DNA from: Blastomonas fulva
Lineage (GTDB): Bacteria > Pseudomonadota > Alphaproteobacteria > Sphingomonadales > Sphingomonadaceae
Direction of reading: 5' to 3'
DNA length: 64,000 nt
NCBI RefSeq assembly: GCF_003431825.1
Contig: NZ_CP020083.1
Coordinates: 1,774,501-1,838,500 of the forward strand
The notes under the pieces were generated by a model. It was not told where the DNA came from. It saw nothing but the letters and a program-made list of their open reading frames with translations, and ran no database searches. Position 1 is the first letter of the stretch. Every line of letters starts with the position of its first letter. The position numbers and the translations under genes were made by a program. Positions 17,229 through 28,935 of the stretch are shown one piece after another.

Positions 17229-18190
17229 TGCGCGCGGCCTGGCTGACGCTGGCGTTGGCGGTCTCCACGCCGGCGCTGGCGCAGCCCGCTGCGCCCGCAG
17301 CGGATGCGTTCATCACGCTGGGCACCATGGGTGGCCCTGTTCCCTCGCCGGACCGGTCGCAGCCCGCCAACGCGCTGCTGCATGCAGGCCAGGTGTATCT
17401 GGTCGATGCAGGCGATGGTACGGTGCAGCAGCTCAGCCGGGCCGGCATCATGCTGCCGCGTGTGCGCGCGGTGTTTCTCAGCCACCTCCATGTCGACCAC
17501 ACCGGCGGGCTTTCAGCGGTGCTGGGGCTGCGCAACCAGACCAATGTGCGCGAACCGCTGACGGTCTATGGTCCGGCGGGAACGCGCGAACTGGTCGCAG
17601 GGCTGGTCGCATCGATGCAGCCTGCCGCGCGGGCCGGATATGGCATTCCGGGCAAGCCCTGGACGCCGCCTGCCGATACGGTCACCGTCATCGAACTGGC
17701 CGATGGTGAAAAGACCACGCTGAATGGCATGACCGTCACCGCAGCGCAGAACACGCATTATGATTTCGCGCCCGGAAGTGTCGAGGATCGCAACTACAAG
17801 TCGCTCAGCTTCCGTTTCGATATGCCGGGCCGGTCGATCGTCTACACCGGCGATACCGGGCCCAGCGCTGCGGTGGAAAAGCTTGCCAAAGGCGCGGATC
17901 TGCTGGTCAGCGAGATGATCGACATGGCGGGCACGATGGCCAATGTCGCGCGCAATTCCCCCAACATGCCGCCAGAGGCCAAGCGCGATCTCGAGCAGCA
18001 CCTGTCGACCCATCACCTCACCCCCGAGGCTGTCGGGCAGCTTGCCGGCAGGGCAGGGGTGAAGGCGCTGGTGATCACGCACTTTGCGGCCGGCACTCCC
18101 GATCCGGCACGGACAAAGGGCTATGTCACGCAGATCGCGAAGAGCTATTCCGGTCCGGTCACGCTGGCAAACGATCTCGACAGGTTCTGA
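17228..18190 (+). CDS. Secreted metallo-beta-lactamase-fold hydrolase
   Basis: A 320-residue MBL-fold protein with a signal peptide (about residues 1-18, cleaved after TPALA), so it is probably periplasmic. The zinc motif FLSHLHVDHTGG is intact, a further Asp lies in YTGDTGPS, and a late His lies in VITHFAAGT, matching a two-metal site. The fold includes arylsulfatases, lactonases and phosphodiesterases. Its start overlaps the TonB-receptor stop (TGATG), so the two are co-expressed. It may release a substrate from an ester or lactone before uptake. The specific reaction is unknown. Confidence 0.86.
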   Translation: MRAAWLTLALAVSTPALAQPAAPAADAFITLGTMGGPVPSPDRSQPANALLHAGQVYLVDAGDGTVQQLSRAGIMLPRVRAVFLSHLHVDHTGGLSAVLGLRNQTNVREPLTVYGPAGTRELVAGLVASMQPAARAGYGIPGKPWTPPADTVTVIELADGEKTTLNGMTVTAAQNTHYDFAPGSVEDRNYKSLSFRFDMPGRSIVYTGDTGPSAAVEKLAKGADLLVSEMIDMAGTMANVARNSPNMPPEAKRDLEQHLSTHHLTPEAVGQLAGRAGVKALVITHFAAGTPDPARTKGYVTQIAKSYSGPVTLANDLDRF

Positions 18191-18197
18191 TCCGCGC

Positions 18198-19115
<918 letters not shown>

Positions 19116-19213
19116 TCACCCTCACCCTTCCCACACCGCTGCGCGGTGCGGGCCCCTTCCCTCTCCCGGTGGGAGAGGGAGGGAGGCGCGAAGCGCCGGA
19201 AGGGTGAGGGTGA
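19116..19213. repeat. Palindromic extragenic repeat between ligU and ligI
   Basis: A 98-base element whose ends are a perfect 16-bp inverted repeat, TCACCCTCACCCTTCC and its complement. Inside are the hairpin CCCTCTCCC-GGT-GGGAGAGGG and a smaller GGCGC/GCGCC hairpin. The same element occurs at 20281-20410, and a related one lies in 46194-46350. It is probably a REP-like repeat. Its place inside an operon could stabilise or attenuate mRNA. Confidence 0.8.
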
Positions 19214-19224
19214 CAAGCGGAAAT

Positions 19225-20277
19225 TCACCCGAAAACCTCGCCATCCATTAGCTTGCGCGCGGTGCGCAGCATCCCGGCTTCGACCGGCTGACCGTTCTCG
19301 TCGACCGTCACCACGCACTCGGTGACACCGCTGGGGTGTTCGACGCCCAATGTCTTGACCGGTCCATCGCCAATCTGCGCCAGGTCTGCAGCGGGCGATC
19401 CTTCGATCAGGCAGGCAGTGGCGACGCTGACCGCGCCGAGCACGCCGATCGAGGCATGCACCCGATGCGGGATCAGCGAGCGCACGCTGATCGCGCCGCC
19501 CTCGCGCGGGGCTGCGACCAGCATCATCTTGGGCACCGACTTGGCGCTGACATCGCCCAGGTTCATCATTGGCCCGGCCTTGAGGCGGATCGCCTCGACC
19601 TGCGCCTTCATTGCGGCATGGCCGTCGAGCGTGTCGCGGTCTTCATAGCCGGTGATGCCGACATCGGCTGCGGCCATCACCACACAGGGCATGCCGTTGT
19701 CGATCAGGGTGACGCGCACCCCGTCGATTTCGTCCGCCGCATGACCGGTGGGCAGCAGCGCGCCGCACGACGAGCCTGCGGTGTCGCGGAACGCGAGCGG
19801 GATCGGCGCCGCGCTCCCGGGCACCCCGGAGATTGTCGCATCGCCATCGTAAGTCACTCGCCCGCCGGGCGTCTGGACGCTGGCGACTGCGATCTGGCCG
19901 GTATTCTCCATATAGACCGCAACCCGCGTCACCCCGTCCTGCGCTGCAACCAGCCCGCGCTCGATCGCGAACGGACCGACCCCGGCAAGGATGTTGCCGC
20001 AGTTCTGCGCATCGGTGACGATCGCCTGATCGACGAACACCTGCAGGAACAGGTAATCGACGTCGACCCCGGGCCGCTCTGACTTGCTGATGACAGCGAC
20101 CTTGCTGGTCAGCGGATCGGCGCCGCCCATACCGTCGATCTGGCGCGGATCGGGCGAGCCCATCGCGCGCAGCAGAAACGCGTCGCGCGCAGCCGGATCG
20201 GCGGGCAGGTCGTCCTTCAGGAAGAACCCGCCCTTCGAGGTGCCGCCGCGCATCCACATGCAGCGGATGGCCTTCAC
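19225..20277 (-). CDS. ligU: 4-oxalomesaconate tautomerase (PrpF family)
   Basis: A 350-residue PrpF/GalD-family isomerase with two diaminopimelate-epimerase-like lobes. The opening MWMRGGTSKGGFFL and MGGADPLTSKVAV, then DAQNCGNILAGVGPFA with the active-site-region Cys, are typical. In the protocatechuate 4,5-pathway it interconverts 4-oxalomesaconate tautomers between LigI and LigJ. It is called LigU in SYK-6 and GalD in Pseudomonas putida. Its neighbours ligK and ligI support the role. Both flanking intergenic gaps hold palindromic repeats. Confidence 0.93.
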   Translation of the reverse strand: MKAIRCMWMRGGTSKGGFFLKDDLPADPAARDAFLLRAMGSPDPRQIDGMGGADPLTSKVAVISKSERPGVDVDYLFLQVFVDQAIVTDAQNCGNILAGVGPFAIERGLVAAQDGVTRVAVYMENTGQIAVASVQTPGGRVTYDGDATISGVPGSAAPIPLAFRDTAGSSCGALLPTGHAADEIDGVRVTLIDNGMPCVVMAAADVGITGYEDRDTLDGHAAMKAQVEAIRLKAGPMMNLGDVSAKSVPKMMLVAAPREGGAISVRSLIPHRVHASIGVLGAVSVATACLIEGSPAADLAQIGDGPVKTLGVEHPSGVTECVVTVDENGQPVEAGMLRTARKLMDGEVFG

Positions 20278-20280
20278 ATT

Positions 20281-20410
20281 CCCTCTCCCATCGGGAGAGG
20301 GAGGGAGGCGCGCAGCGCCGGAAGGGTGAGGGTGGCCGGGAGGGCGTCGCCCTCACCCTTCCCACTCGGCTGCGCCTCGCGGGCCCCTTCCCTCTCCCAA
20401 TGGGAGAGGG
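20281..20410. repeat. Double palindromic extragenic repeat between ligK and ligU
   Basis: Two copies of the 19116-19213 type element lie head to head here. The outer ends are CCCTCTCCCA and TGGGAGAGGG, each part of its own hairpin, with GGAAGGGTGAGGGTGG and CCCTCACCCTTCCC facing each other in the middle. It separates the ligU start from the ligK stop. This is strongly self-complementary and would fold in the ligK-ligU-ligI transcript. Confidence 0.8.
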
Positions 20411-20421
20411 CAACTTTGCCC

Positions 20422-21093
20422 TCAGACATACTTCAGCCCCATCTCGGCGAGCCGCGGGCGCATGTCGTAGATGTCGAGGCCGAGTTCGCCAGCCGCCAGC
20501 CGCTGGCGCTTGGCTTCCTCGGCGGCCTCGCGCGCCTGCGCCTTGGCCAGCACCGCCGCTGCGTCCGCCCGCGTGACGACGCACACGCCATCGTCATCGG
20601 CGACGATCACGTCACCCGGCTGGATCGCCGCGCCCGCGCAGACGATCGGCACGTTGACGCTGCCCAGCGTGTTCTTGACCGTCCCTTGTGCAAACACCGC
20701 CTTGGACCAGACCGGAAAGCCCATCTGGGTGAGGTCGCGCACATCGCGCACCCCGGCATCGATCACCAGCCCCCGGCATCCGCGCGCCATCGCGCTGGTC
20801 GCCAGCAGGTCGCCGAAATAACCGTCGACGCACGGGCTGGTCGGCGCCAGCACAAGGACATCGCCGGGTTGCAGCTGCTCGATCGCGACATGGATCATCC
20901 AGTTGTCGCCGGGAGCCGCAGAGATCGTCACCGCATTGCCCGCGATCCGCGCCCCTGCATAGATCGGGCGCATATGGTGCGCGAGCAGGCCGATGCGGCC
21001 CTGCGCCTCGTGCACGGTTGCGACACCCGCAGCCCCCAGGCCATCGACGATGTCGAGCGCGGTCCGTTCGATATTCTGCACCACCACATTCAT
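20422..21093 (-). CDS. ligK: 4-carboxy-4-hydroxy-2-oxoadipate aldolase/oxaloacetate decarboxylase
   Basis: A 223-residue class II pyruvate aldolase of the HMG/CHA (RraA-like) family. I chose the ATG at 21093 because AAGGGAG lies about eight bases upstream. The metal and substrate motifs are visible: APGDNWMIH, then [14 protein letters not shown] with the Arg/Asp pair, then [14 protein letters not shown]. It cleaves 4-carboxy-4-hydroxy-2-oxoadipate to pyruvate and oxaloacetate, the last step of protocatechuate 4,5-cleavage. First gene of ligK-ligU-ligI, divergent from the LysR gene. A conserved element lies 51-82 bases upstream. Confidence 0.94.
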   Translation of the reverse strand: MNVVVQNIERTALDIVDGLGAAGVATVHEAQGRIGLLAHHMRPIYAGARIAGNAVTISAAPGDNWMIHVAIEQLQPGDVLVLAPTSPCVDGYFGDLLATSAMARGCRGLVIDAGVRDVRDLTQMGFPVWSKAVFAQGTVKNTLGSVNVPIVCAGAAIQPGDVIVADDDGVCVVTRADAAAVLAKAQAREAAEEAKRQRLAAGELGLDIYDMRPRLAEMGLKYV

Positions 21094-21143
21094 GCGCAAC
21101 ACTCCCTTGGAGCTTCCCCGTGCTCCCATGATCCCGCCGAACG

Positions 21144-21175
21144 CCAATCCAACTTGTGGACAGCCAATAGGTTTT
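21144..21175 (-). promoter_or_regulatory. Candidate lig operator upstream of ligK
   Basis: Read toward ligK (minus strand), this 32-base element runs AAAACC, 17 bases, then TTGGATTGG. The same blocks with the same 17-base spacing occur at 22388-22419 in front of the other lig operon; the two elements agree at 23 of 32 positions. It lies in the 99-base gap between ligK and the LysR gene. Binding by that regulator is inferred. Confidence 0.6.
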
Positions 21176-21192
21176 TGCTATGTCTGGTGTTC

Positions 21193-22398
21193 ATGCTCAA
21201 GCCGTTCGATCTCAACCTGCGCCATCTGCGTGCACTCGGCAACGTGGTGGCGCTGCGCAGTCTCAACCGCGCGGCAGAGGCCGCGGGCCTGTCGCAACCC
21301 GCGCTGACGCAGGGTCTTGGCAAGCTTGAAAAGCAGATCGGCGTGCTGTTGTTCGACCGGCATTCGGGCGGCGTCACCCCTACCGCCGCGGGCCTTGCGC
21401 TGGCTGAACGGGCAGAACGGGCGTTTGCGCATCTGGCATCCGCGACCCGGCGGCCAGGGCGCACCGGCGCGCGCGGCTTTTCCCGGCCCGAACAGCTCAT
21501 GACCGCGACCCAGCTCGAAGCCTTTCTGCATTTTTCCGACGCGCAGGGCTTTGCCGGTGCCGCCGCCGCGAGCGGTCTGTCGCAACCCGGCATCCACCGC
21601 GCGGTGCGCGAGCTCGAGCAGGTGTGCGGGACAGCGCTGGCCGAGCGACGCGGGCGCGGCATGGTGCTGACACCCGCCGGGCGATCGCTGGCGCGCGGGG
21701 TCCGGTTGGCGGCGGGCGAGCTGGCGGCGGGAATGGACGAGGCACGCGGCGATCCCGAGGTCGGCGGGCGGATCGCAATCGGTGCGATGCCGCTCAGCCG
21801 CGCCTTGGTGGTCCCGCGTGCCATCGCGCATTTCCTGCGCGAAAGCCCCGGCACGGTGATCGACGTCGTCGAAGGATCGTGGCGCGAACTGATCGATCCG
21901 CTGCTTGACGGCATCATCGATGTGATGGTCGGTGCGCTGCGCGAGAACCCGCCGCCGCAGATCGATCAGGTTGCGCTGTTCACCGACCGGCTGGCGATCT
22001 TCGCGCGCAAGGACCATCCGCTGGCCGCACGCCAGGTGACGCTGGATCAGCTGCGCGGTCAGTCCTGGGTCGTGGGCCCGCAGGGAACGCCGCTGCGCGC
22101 GCACTGGGAAGCGCTGTTTGCAGGCGATCCTCCCCCGGTTCCGGTCGAATGCGGGTCGGTGATGGTCATCCGCGGGCTGGTGATGCAGAGCGATCTGTTG
22201 ACCCTGCTGTCCCCCGACCAGATCGCGGTCGAGCTCGACACCGCGATGCTGGTGCGGATCGATCTCGACCTGCCCGGCAGCGTGCGCACGATCGGCATCA
22301 GTACCCGCCGCGGCTGGCGGCCCACGCGCGCGCAGCAGCGGCTGGTCGATCTGCTGCATCAGGCCTCCGTCGAGACAAGACTTCACGAAAACCAATAG
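21193..22398 (+). CDS. LysR-type regulator with tandem helix-turn-helix domains, LigR-like
   Basis: A 401-residue regulator, about 100 longer than most LysR proteins. The extra length is a second DNA-binding domain: LysR-type HTH one at about residues 7-66 (SLNRAAEAAGLSQPALTQGL), HTH two at about 103-162 (GFAGAAAASGLSQPGIHRAV). A LysR substrate-binding domain follows from about 190. The ATG at 21193 places HTH one at the N-terminus. It lies between the two lig operons, each preceded by the same 32-base element, so it is almost certainly their regulator. The corresponding protein in SYK-6 is LigR; I do not claim sequence identity to it. Confidence 0.88.
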   Translation: MLKPFDLNLRHLRALGNVVALRSLNRAAEAAGLSQPALTQGLGKLEKQIGVLLFDRHSGGVTPTAAGLALAERAERAFAHLASATRRPGRTGARGFSRPEQLMTATQLEAFLHFSDAQGFAGAAAASGLSQPGIHRAVRELEQVCGTALAERRGRGMVLTPAGRSLARGVRLAAGELAAGMDEARGDPEVGGRIAIGAMPLSRALVVPRAIAHFLRESPGTVIDVVEGSWRELIDPLLDGIIDVMVGALRENPPPQIDQVALFTDRLAIFARKDHPLAARQVTLDQLRGQSWVVGPQGTPLRAHWEALFAGDPPPVPVECGSVMVIRGLVMQSDLLTLLSPDQIAVELDTAMLVRIDLDLPGSVRTIGISTRRGWRPTRAQQRLVDLLHQASVETRLHENQ

Positions 22399-22419
22399 GG
22401 GACCCAGCAATTGGATTGG
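22388..22419 (+). promoter_or_regulatory. Candidate lig operator upstream of the ligJABC-pobA operon
   Basis: AAAACC at 22388-22393, 17 bases, then TTGGATTGG at 22411-22419, matching the element at 21144-21175 in blocks and spacing. It also holds an inverted pair CCAAT...ATTGG. It overlaps the stop codon of the LysR gene and ends 33 bases before the start at 22453. This pairing suggests one regulator for both operons. Confidence 0.6.
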
Positions 22420-22452
22420 TGAGAGCAAGGCTCGCTGCCCTAGGGCCACGCC

Positions 22453-23316
22453 ATGATGCCAGCGACCACCTTTATCGGCTTTGGAGAAGCGGGCCGCGCC
22501 TTTGCCACGGCGGGCGCGCGGGCGTTCGACCACAAGACGCTGCACGAGCGCGAACGCGGCGCGATGCTCGCTGCCTATGACGCTGCCGGTGTCGATGGCA
22601 TGGACGATGCCGCGAGCGCCCTGTCGGGTGCGCAGGTGGTGCTGTCATTGGTGACTGCAGACCAGGCGCTGGCAGCGGCGCTCGATTGTGCCCCGCTGCT
22701 TGGTGCGGGCGCGCTGTGGCTCGACATGAACAGCGTCGCGCCGGGCACCAAGCGCCGCGCGGCCGAGGCGATCAAGGCTTCCGGTGGACGCTATGTCGAT
22801 GTCGCGGTGATGGCGCCGGTGCTGCCCGCGCGCAAAAATGTGCCGCTATCGGTATCTGGCCCGCATGCTCAGGCTGCGGTTGAGGCCCTGACGCTGCTCG
22901 GCTTTGCCAACACCGCCGTCGCCGGACGTGCAATCGGCGATGCGTCGGCGATTAAGATGATCCGATCGGTGATGGTCAAGGGATTGGAGGCGCTGAGCGC
23001 CGAATGCGCGCTGGCCGCAGACCGCGCAGGGGTGACCGATGCAGTGATCGCCTCGCTCGACGCGAGCTGGAAGGCGCAATCCTGGGGCGAGCGTTTCGAT
23101 TACAACCTCGACCGGATGATGGCGCACGGCCTGCGCCGCGCGGCCGAGATGGAAGAGGTCGCGGTGACGCTGGAAGACCTTGGCGTCGACCCTGTGATGA
23201 CCCGCGGCACCATTGCGCACCAGCGGGACCTGGGCGCGCTCGCGATCACGCCGCCCGAAGGCCTGGGCGCAAAACTGCATGCCATCACCGCTGCCGGACA
23301 GAAAGCCCCCGCATGA
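22453..23316 (+). CDS. 6-phosphogluconate-dehydrogenase-like NAD(P)-binding protein
   Basis: A 287-residue protein with an N-terminal Rossmann domain (FIGFGEAGRAFATAG) and a C-terminal all-helical domain of the DUF1932 type seen in beta-hydroxyacid dehydrogenase relatives. The family lysine region is ASAIKMIRSVMVKG. A similar open reading frame (called orf1, as I recall) lies in the SYK-6 lig cluster next to ligK and ligI, but its role there is unclear. Here it leads the ligJABC operon and overlaps ligJ by four bases. It may oxidise or reduce a pathway side product. Function unproven. Confidence 0.87.
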   Translation: MMPATTFIGFGEAGRAFATAGARAFDHKTLHERERGAMLAAYDAAGVDGMDDAASALSGAQVVLSLVTADQALAAALDCAPLLGAGALWLDMNSVAPGTKRRAAEAIKASGGRYVDVAVMAPVLPARKNVPLSVSGPHAQAAVEALTLLGFANTAVAGRAIGDASAIKMIRSVMVKGLEALSAECALAADRAGVTDAVIASLDASWKAQSWGERFDYNLDRMMAHGLRRAAEMEEVAVTLEDLGVDPVMTRGTIAHQRDLGALAITPPEGLGAKLHAITAAGQKAPA

Positions 23317-24334
23317 CCATGATCATCGACTGCCACGGCCATTACACGGTCCTCCCCAAGGCGCACGACGCCTGGCGCGAGGAGCAGAAGGCCGCGTTCA
23401 AGGCGGGGGCGATCTGCCCGCCCTATCCCGAAATCTCGGACGACGAAATCCGCGAGACGATTGAGGCCAACCAGCTGCGGCTGATCAAGGAACGCGGTGC
23501 GGATCTCACGATCTTCAGCCCCCGCGCCTCCGCGATGGCACCGCATGTCGGCGACGAGGGCGTGGCGCGCGAATGGGCGCGGCGCTGCAACGATCTGATC
23601 GCACGCGTGGTCGGCCTGTTCCCGGGCGTGTTCGCAGGCGTGTGCATGCTGCCGCAAAGCCCCAAGGCGGATATGCAGGGCTCGATCGAAGAGCTCGAAC
23701 GCTGCGTCACCGAGCTCGGCTTTATCGGCTGCAACCTCAACCCCGATCCGGGTGGCGGGCGGTTCGAGCATCCGCCGCTGACCGATCGCTTCTGGTATCC
23801 GTTCTACGAGAAGATGGTCGAACTCGATGTGCCCGCGATGATCCACGTCTCGGGCAGCTGCAACCCGGCGATGCACGCCACCGGCGGCTATTATATCGCG
23901 GCGGACACGATCGCGTTCATGCAGCTGCTGGAAGGCGACCTGTTCTCCGATTTCCCCACGCTGCGCTTCATCATCCCGCATGGCGGCGGCGCAGTGCCCT
24001 ATCACTGGGGGCGCTATCGCGGCCTTGCTGACATGCTCAAGAAGCCCGCGCTCGACACGCATCTGATGAACAACATCTTCTTCGACACTTGCGTCTATCA
24101 CCAGCCGGGGATCGATCTGCTCGCCGATGTCATCGATAACAAGAACATCCTGTTCGGCAGCGAGATGGTGGGCGCGGTGCGCGGCATCGACCCCACCACC
24201 GGGCATTATTTCGACGACACCAAGCGCTATGTCGATGCGCTCGATATCGGCGAGGCCGAGCGGCACATGATCTTCGAGGGCAATGCCCGCCGCGTCTTTC
24301 CCAGGCTCGACGCGCAATTGAAGGAGCGCGGCCT

Positions 24335-24338
<4 letters not shown>
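23313..24338 (+). CDS. ligJ: 4-oxalomesaconate hydratase
   Basis: A 341-residue amidohydrolase-fold hydratase that adds water to 4-oxalomesaconate to give 4-carboxy-4-hydroxy-2-oxoadipate, the LigK substrate. The zinc-site opening IIDCHGHYTVLPKAH, then IHVSGSC and IIPHGGGAVPYHWGR with His ligands, and GSEMVGAVRG near the end are typical of LigJ. The ATG at 23313 overlaps the preceding stop (ATGA) and gives the standard length. Reading frames starting earlier in the same frame are overlap with the upstream gene. It overlaps ligA by four bases (GTGA). Confidence 0.95.
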
Positions 24339-26521
<2,183 letters not shown>

Positions 26522-26525
<4 letters not shown>

Positions 26526-27700
26526 CGGCCCAGCGGACCCAGGTCGCGATCATCGGCTCCGGTCCCGCCGGGCTGATGCTGGGCCATCTGCTCAAGGCCG
26601 AGGGCATCGACTGCGTGGTGCTGGAACGCCAGACCCGCGCGCATGTCGAAAGCCGCATCCGCGCAGGGGTGCTCGAGACGGTGACCACCGACATCATGCA
26701 CCGGCTGGGGCTGGGGGCGCGGATGGATGCCGAAGGGCTGGTCGAGGACGGCTTCAACCTCGCCGATGGCGACATGCTGGTGCGGATCGACATCAAGGCG
26801 CTGACCGGGCGCAACGTGGTGGTCTATGGCCAGACCGAGCTTACCCGTGACCTGATCAACGCAGCCCCCGAGCGCGGGCTGAACATCGTGTTCGAGGCGG
26901 CCGATCTGGCGCTGCACGATGTCGACAGCGATCATCCCAGCGTGAGCTATGTCGCAGATGGCGTCGCGCACACGCTCGCATGCGATTTCATCGCCGGATG
27001 CGACGGCTTCCACGGCCCTTCACGCCGCGCCATTCCCGCAGACGTGGTGCGCGAGTACACCCATGAATATCCGTTCGGCTGGCTGGGCATCCTCGCGGAT
27101 GTGCCGCCCTGTCATGACGAACTGATCTACGCCAATGGCCCGCGCGGCTTCGCCCTCGCATCGATGCGATCGCCGACGCGCAGCCGCTATTACATCCAGG
27201 TGCCGCAGGGCGAGAGCATCGACAATTGGTCGGAGGACCGGCTGTGGGACGAGCTCGAAGGCCGCTTCAACGGCATTTCGCAGCACGGCGTCACGCGCGG
27301 CCCGGCGCTGGAGATGTCGATCGCTCCTTTGCGCTCCTATGTCTTCGAGACGATGCGCCATGGACGGCTGTTTCTGGCCGGTGACGCGGCACATATCGTG
27401 CCGCCGACCGGCGCCAAGGGCCTGAACCTTGCCGCGTCCGATGTCATCTATCTGTCCGACGCGCTGATCGGCCATTATCGCCAGCGCGATGAAGCCGGGC
27501 TGCTCGGCTACGAGCGCCGCGCCCTGGCGCGGATCTGGAAATCGGAGCGCTTCAGCTGGTCGCTCACCAAGCTGATGCACAGCTTTCCCGAGCAGGGCGC
27601 CTTCGAGCGCCGCATGCAGATCGCCGAGCTCGATTATCTCGCCAACTCGCCCGCGATGCAGACCGCAATCGCCGAGAATTATGTCGGGTTGCCGCTTTAG
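26522..27700 (+). CDS. pobA: 4-hydroxybenzoate 3-monooxygenase
   Basis: A 392-residue flavin monooxygenase that converts 4-hydroxybenzoate to protocatechuate. It has the N-terminal FAD motif IIGSGPAGLMLGHLL, then the VESRIRAGVLE segment typical of PobA, DG region CDGFHGPSRR, and GD region FLAGDAAHIVPPTGAKG. Length matches the family (about 394). It overlaps ligC (ATGA), so 4-hydroxybenzoate entry is directly coupled to ring cleavage, rather than run by a separate pobR-controlled unit. A hairpin terminator follows 64 bases after the stop. Confidence 0.95.
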
Positions 27701-27763
27701 CTAGGCTGCACCGGTCCTGAGCCGGGACGCAGTCGCCTCGCACTGACCTGCTGCAAACAGGAA

Positions 27764-27791
27764 AGGGCGCCAACCTTGCGGATGGCGCCCT
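27764..27791. terminator. Bidirectional hairpin terminator between pobA and the SH3-like gene
   Basis: AGGGCGCCA at 27764-27772 pairs perfectly with TGGCGCCCT at 27783-27791 around a 10-base loop. The site lies between the convergent ends of pobA (27700) and the minus-strand gene ending at 27826. There is no strong T-run on either side, so termination strength is uncertain. Confidence 0.65.
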
Positions 27792-27825
27792 CCTGACGGT
27801 GGAAAGCTTGCGCTCGGGTCGCAAT

Positions 27826-28716
27826 CTAACGCAGGTCCTCCACCGAAACCCATCCCTTGGTGCCGTAGGTGTCTGTCACCTCGACGAAAAGCCCTTCCTT
27901 CTGACCTGTCGGGATCAGCGCGGTCTCTGCCCTGAGCGCGCGGACCTCGGGTGCTTCCGCCGCTGCGGTGGCGCGCATCTTGGTGTCCACCGCGACGATG
28001 TATTTCGCCGTCTCGGCTGCGGCTGGCGCGGCAGGTTGCACGGGTGCCAATGCGCCTGCCTGCGATGCCAGCGTATTGTACGCCTCGATAAACGCGCTGG
28101 TCAGCATCTTGCCATCCGCCGACGATCCGTACTGACCGAGCTGCCCCTGGCTGGCCGCGACCCAGTCGGTGCTGCTGAGCACGCTGATTGTCGATTTCTG
28201 GCTCTGGCCGCTGCCCGACAGCAGCGTCTGTCCGTTGGCCGGATTGACGAGACGAAGCCCGGCGGTAACCGTCTTCTTCTTGCCGCCCAGACCGCCCAGC
28301 ATCCCGAACATCGCGCCGCCGAACGGCACTCTGGAGAGGATCGCGCCGGCTGCGCCCGAATGCACCAGCCCAGTGGTCAGCGCGCCCTTGGCGGCGTCCA
28401 TCGTGCGGTCGATCTCTTCCTGCGACCCTGCCACCGCGGACATCAGATAGTCTGCAGGCTTGCCCTCGGCGCCGGTATGCAGCGTGAAGCAGCCCGATTG
28501 CTGCACGATCGCGCCCAGCATGCCGCGCGGGCTGGACAGGCCCATCTTGGCCCAGCCCTGGGTGTCGCCATCGGTGATCGCGATCGAGCCATGGGGCGTC
28601 GCGCACTTGGTGACCTCGACCTCGGCGGGCGGCTTGCCCGCATGCGCCGGTGCAACTGCCAGGGCTGCGAAAGCGGCGGCAGACAATGCCGATGCGAACT
28701 GTGTGCGGGCTTTCAT
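27826..28716 (-). CDS. Secreted protein with C-terminal SH3-like domain
   Basis: A 296-residue exported protein. The start at 28716 has AGGAGG upstream and gives a signal peptide cut after AVAPAHA. The middle (KMGLSSPRGMLGAIVQQSGCFTL, glycine-rich FGGAMFGMLGGLGG, a segment on GLRLVNPANGQTLLSG) resembles envelope proteins with a CsgG-like fold. The last 70 residues (YIVAVDTKMRATAAAEAPEVRAL ... GTKGWVSVEDLR) look like a bacterial SH3 domain. Together they suggest a periplasmic or outer-membrane role. It is divergent from the two-component operon and shares a promoter motif with it. Confidence 0.75.
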   Translation of the reverse strand: MKARTQFASALSAAAFAALAVAPAHAGKPPAEVEVTKCATPHGSIAITDGDTQGWAKMGLSSPRGMLGAIVQQSGCFTLHTGAEGKPADYLMSAVAGSQEEIDRTMDAAKGALTTGLVHSGAAGAILSRVPFGGAMFGMLGGLGGKKKTVTAGLRLVNPANGQTLLSGSGQSQKSTISVLSSTDWVAASQGQLGQYGSSADGKMLTSAFIEAYNTLASQAGALAPVQPAAPAAAETAKYIVAVDTKMRATAAAEAPEVRALRAETALIPTGQKEGLFVEVTDTYGTKGWVSVEDLR

Positions 28717-28802
28717 GAGGTGCCTCCTGCAGAGCGTTGTTTGATGAAGGCAGGTTAGGCGGTGGCTGCGATTCTTGCGCGTTACAAGCATTGAACGAAA
28801 GA

Positions 28803-28818
28803 TGACAAAATCCGTTAG
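28803..28818 (-). promoter_or_regulatory. Candidate response-regulator box upstream of the SH3-like gene
   Basis: Read toward the SH3-like gene, this is CTAACGGATTTTGTCA. It agrees at 13 of 16 positions with CTAACGGGATTTGTAA at 28936-28951 in front of the response-regulator gene. The match and the opposite orientations, each facing its own gene, suggest a binding site shared by the divergent genes. The rest of the 396-base gap (28717-29112) shows no coding region. Confidence 0.5.
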
Positions 28819-28935
28819 AGACCCGACCTATCCGAAAATTTCACGCTTTCGCCTGCAAATCCGAAGGGCTCGGCCGTTCAACCAGGCGCGGTCGCGGGGA
28901 GCCGGCCAACCGGCCCAGCACGGTTCGCGCGCGCC

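Noticed and set aside
20281..20410. Possible CRISPR-like repeat array
   Set aside because: Only hairpin-forming units in inverted pairs; no regular spacers and no cas genes.
20326..21192. N-terminal extension of the LysR gene by 289 codons
   Set aside because: It is antisense to ligK and carries no domain; the ATG at 21193 gives a normal HTH at the N-terminus.
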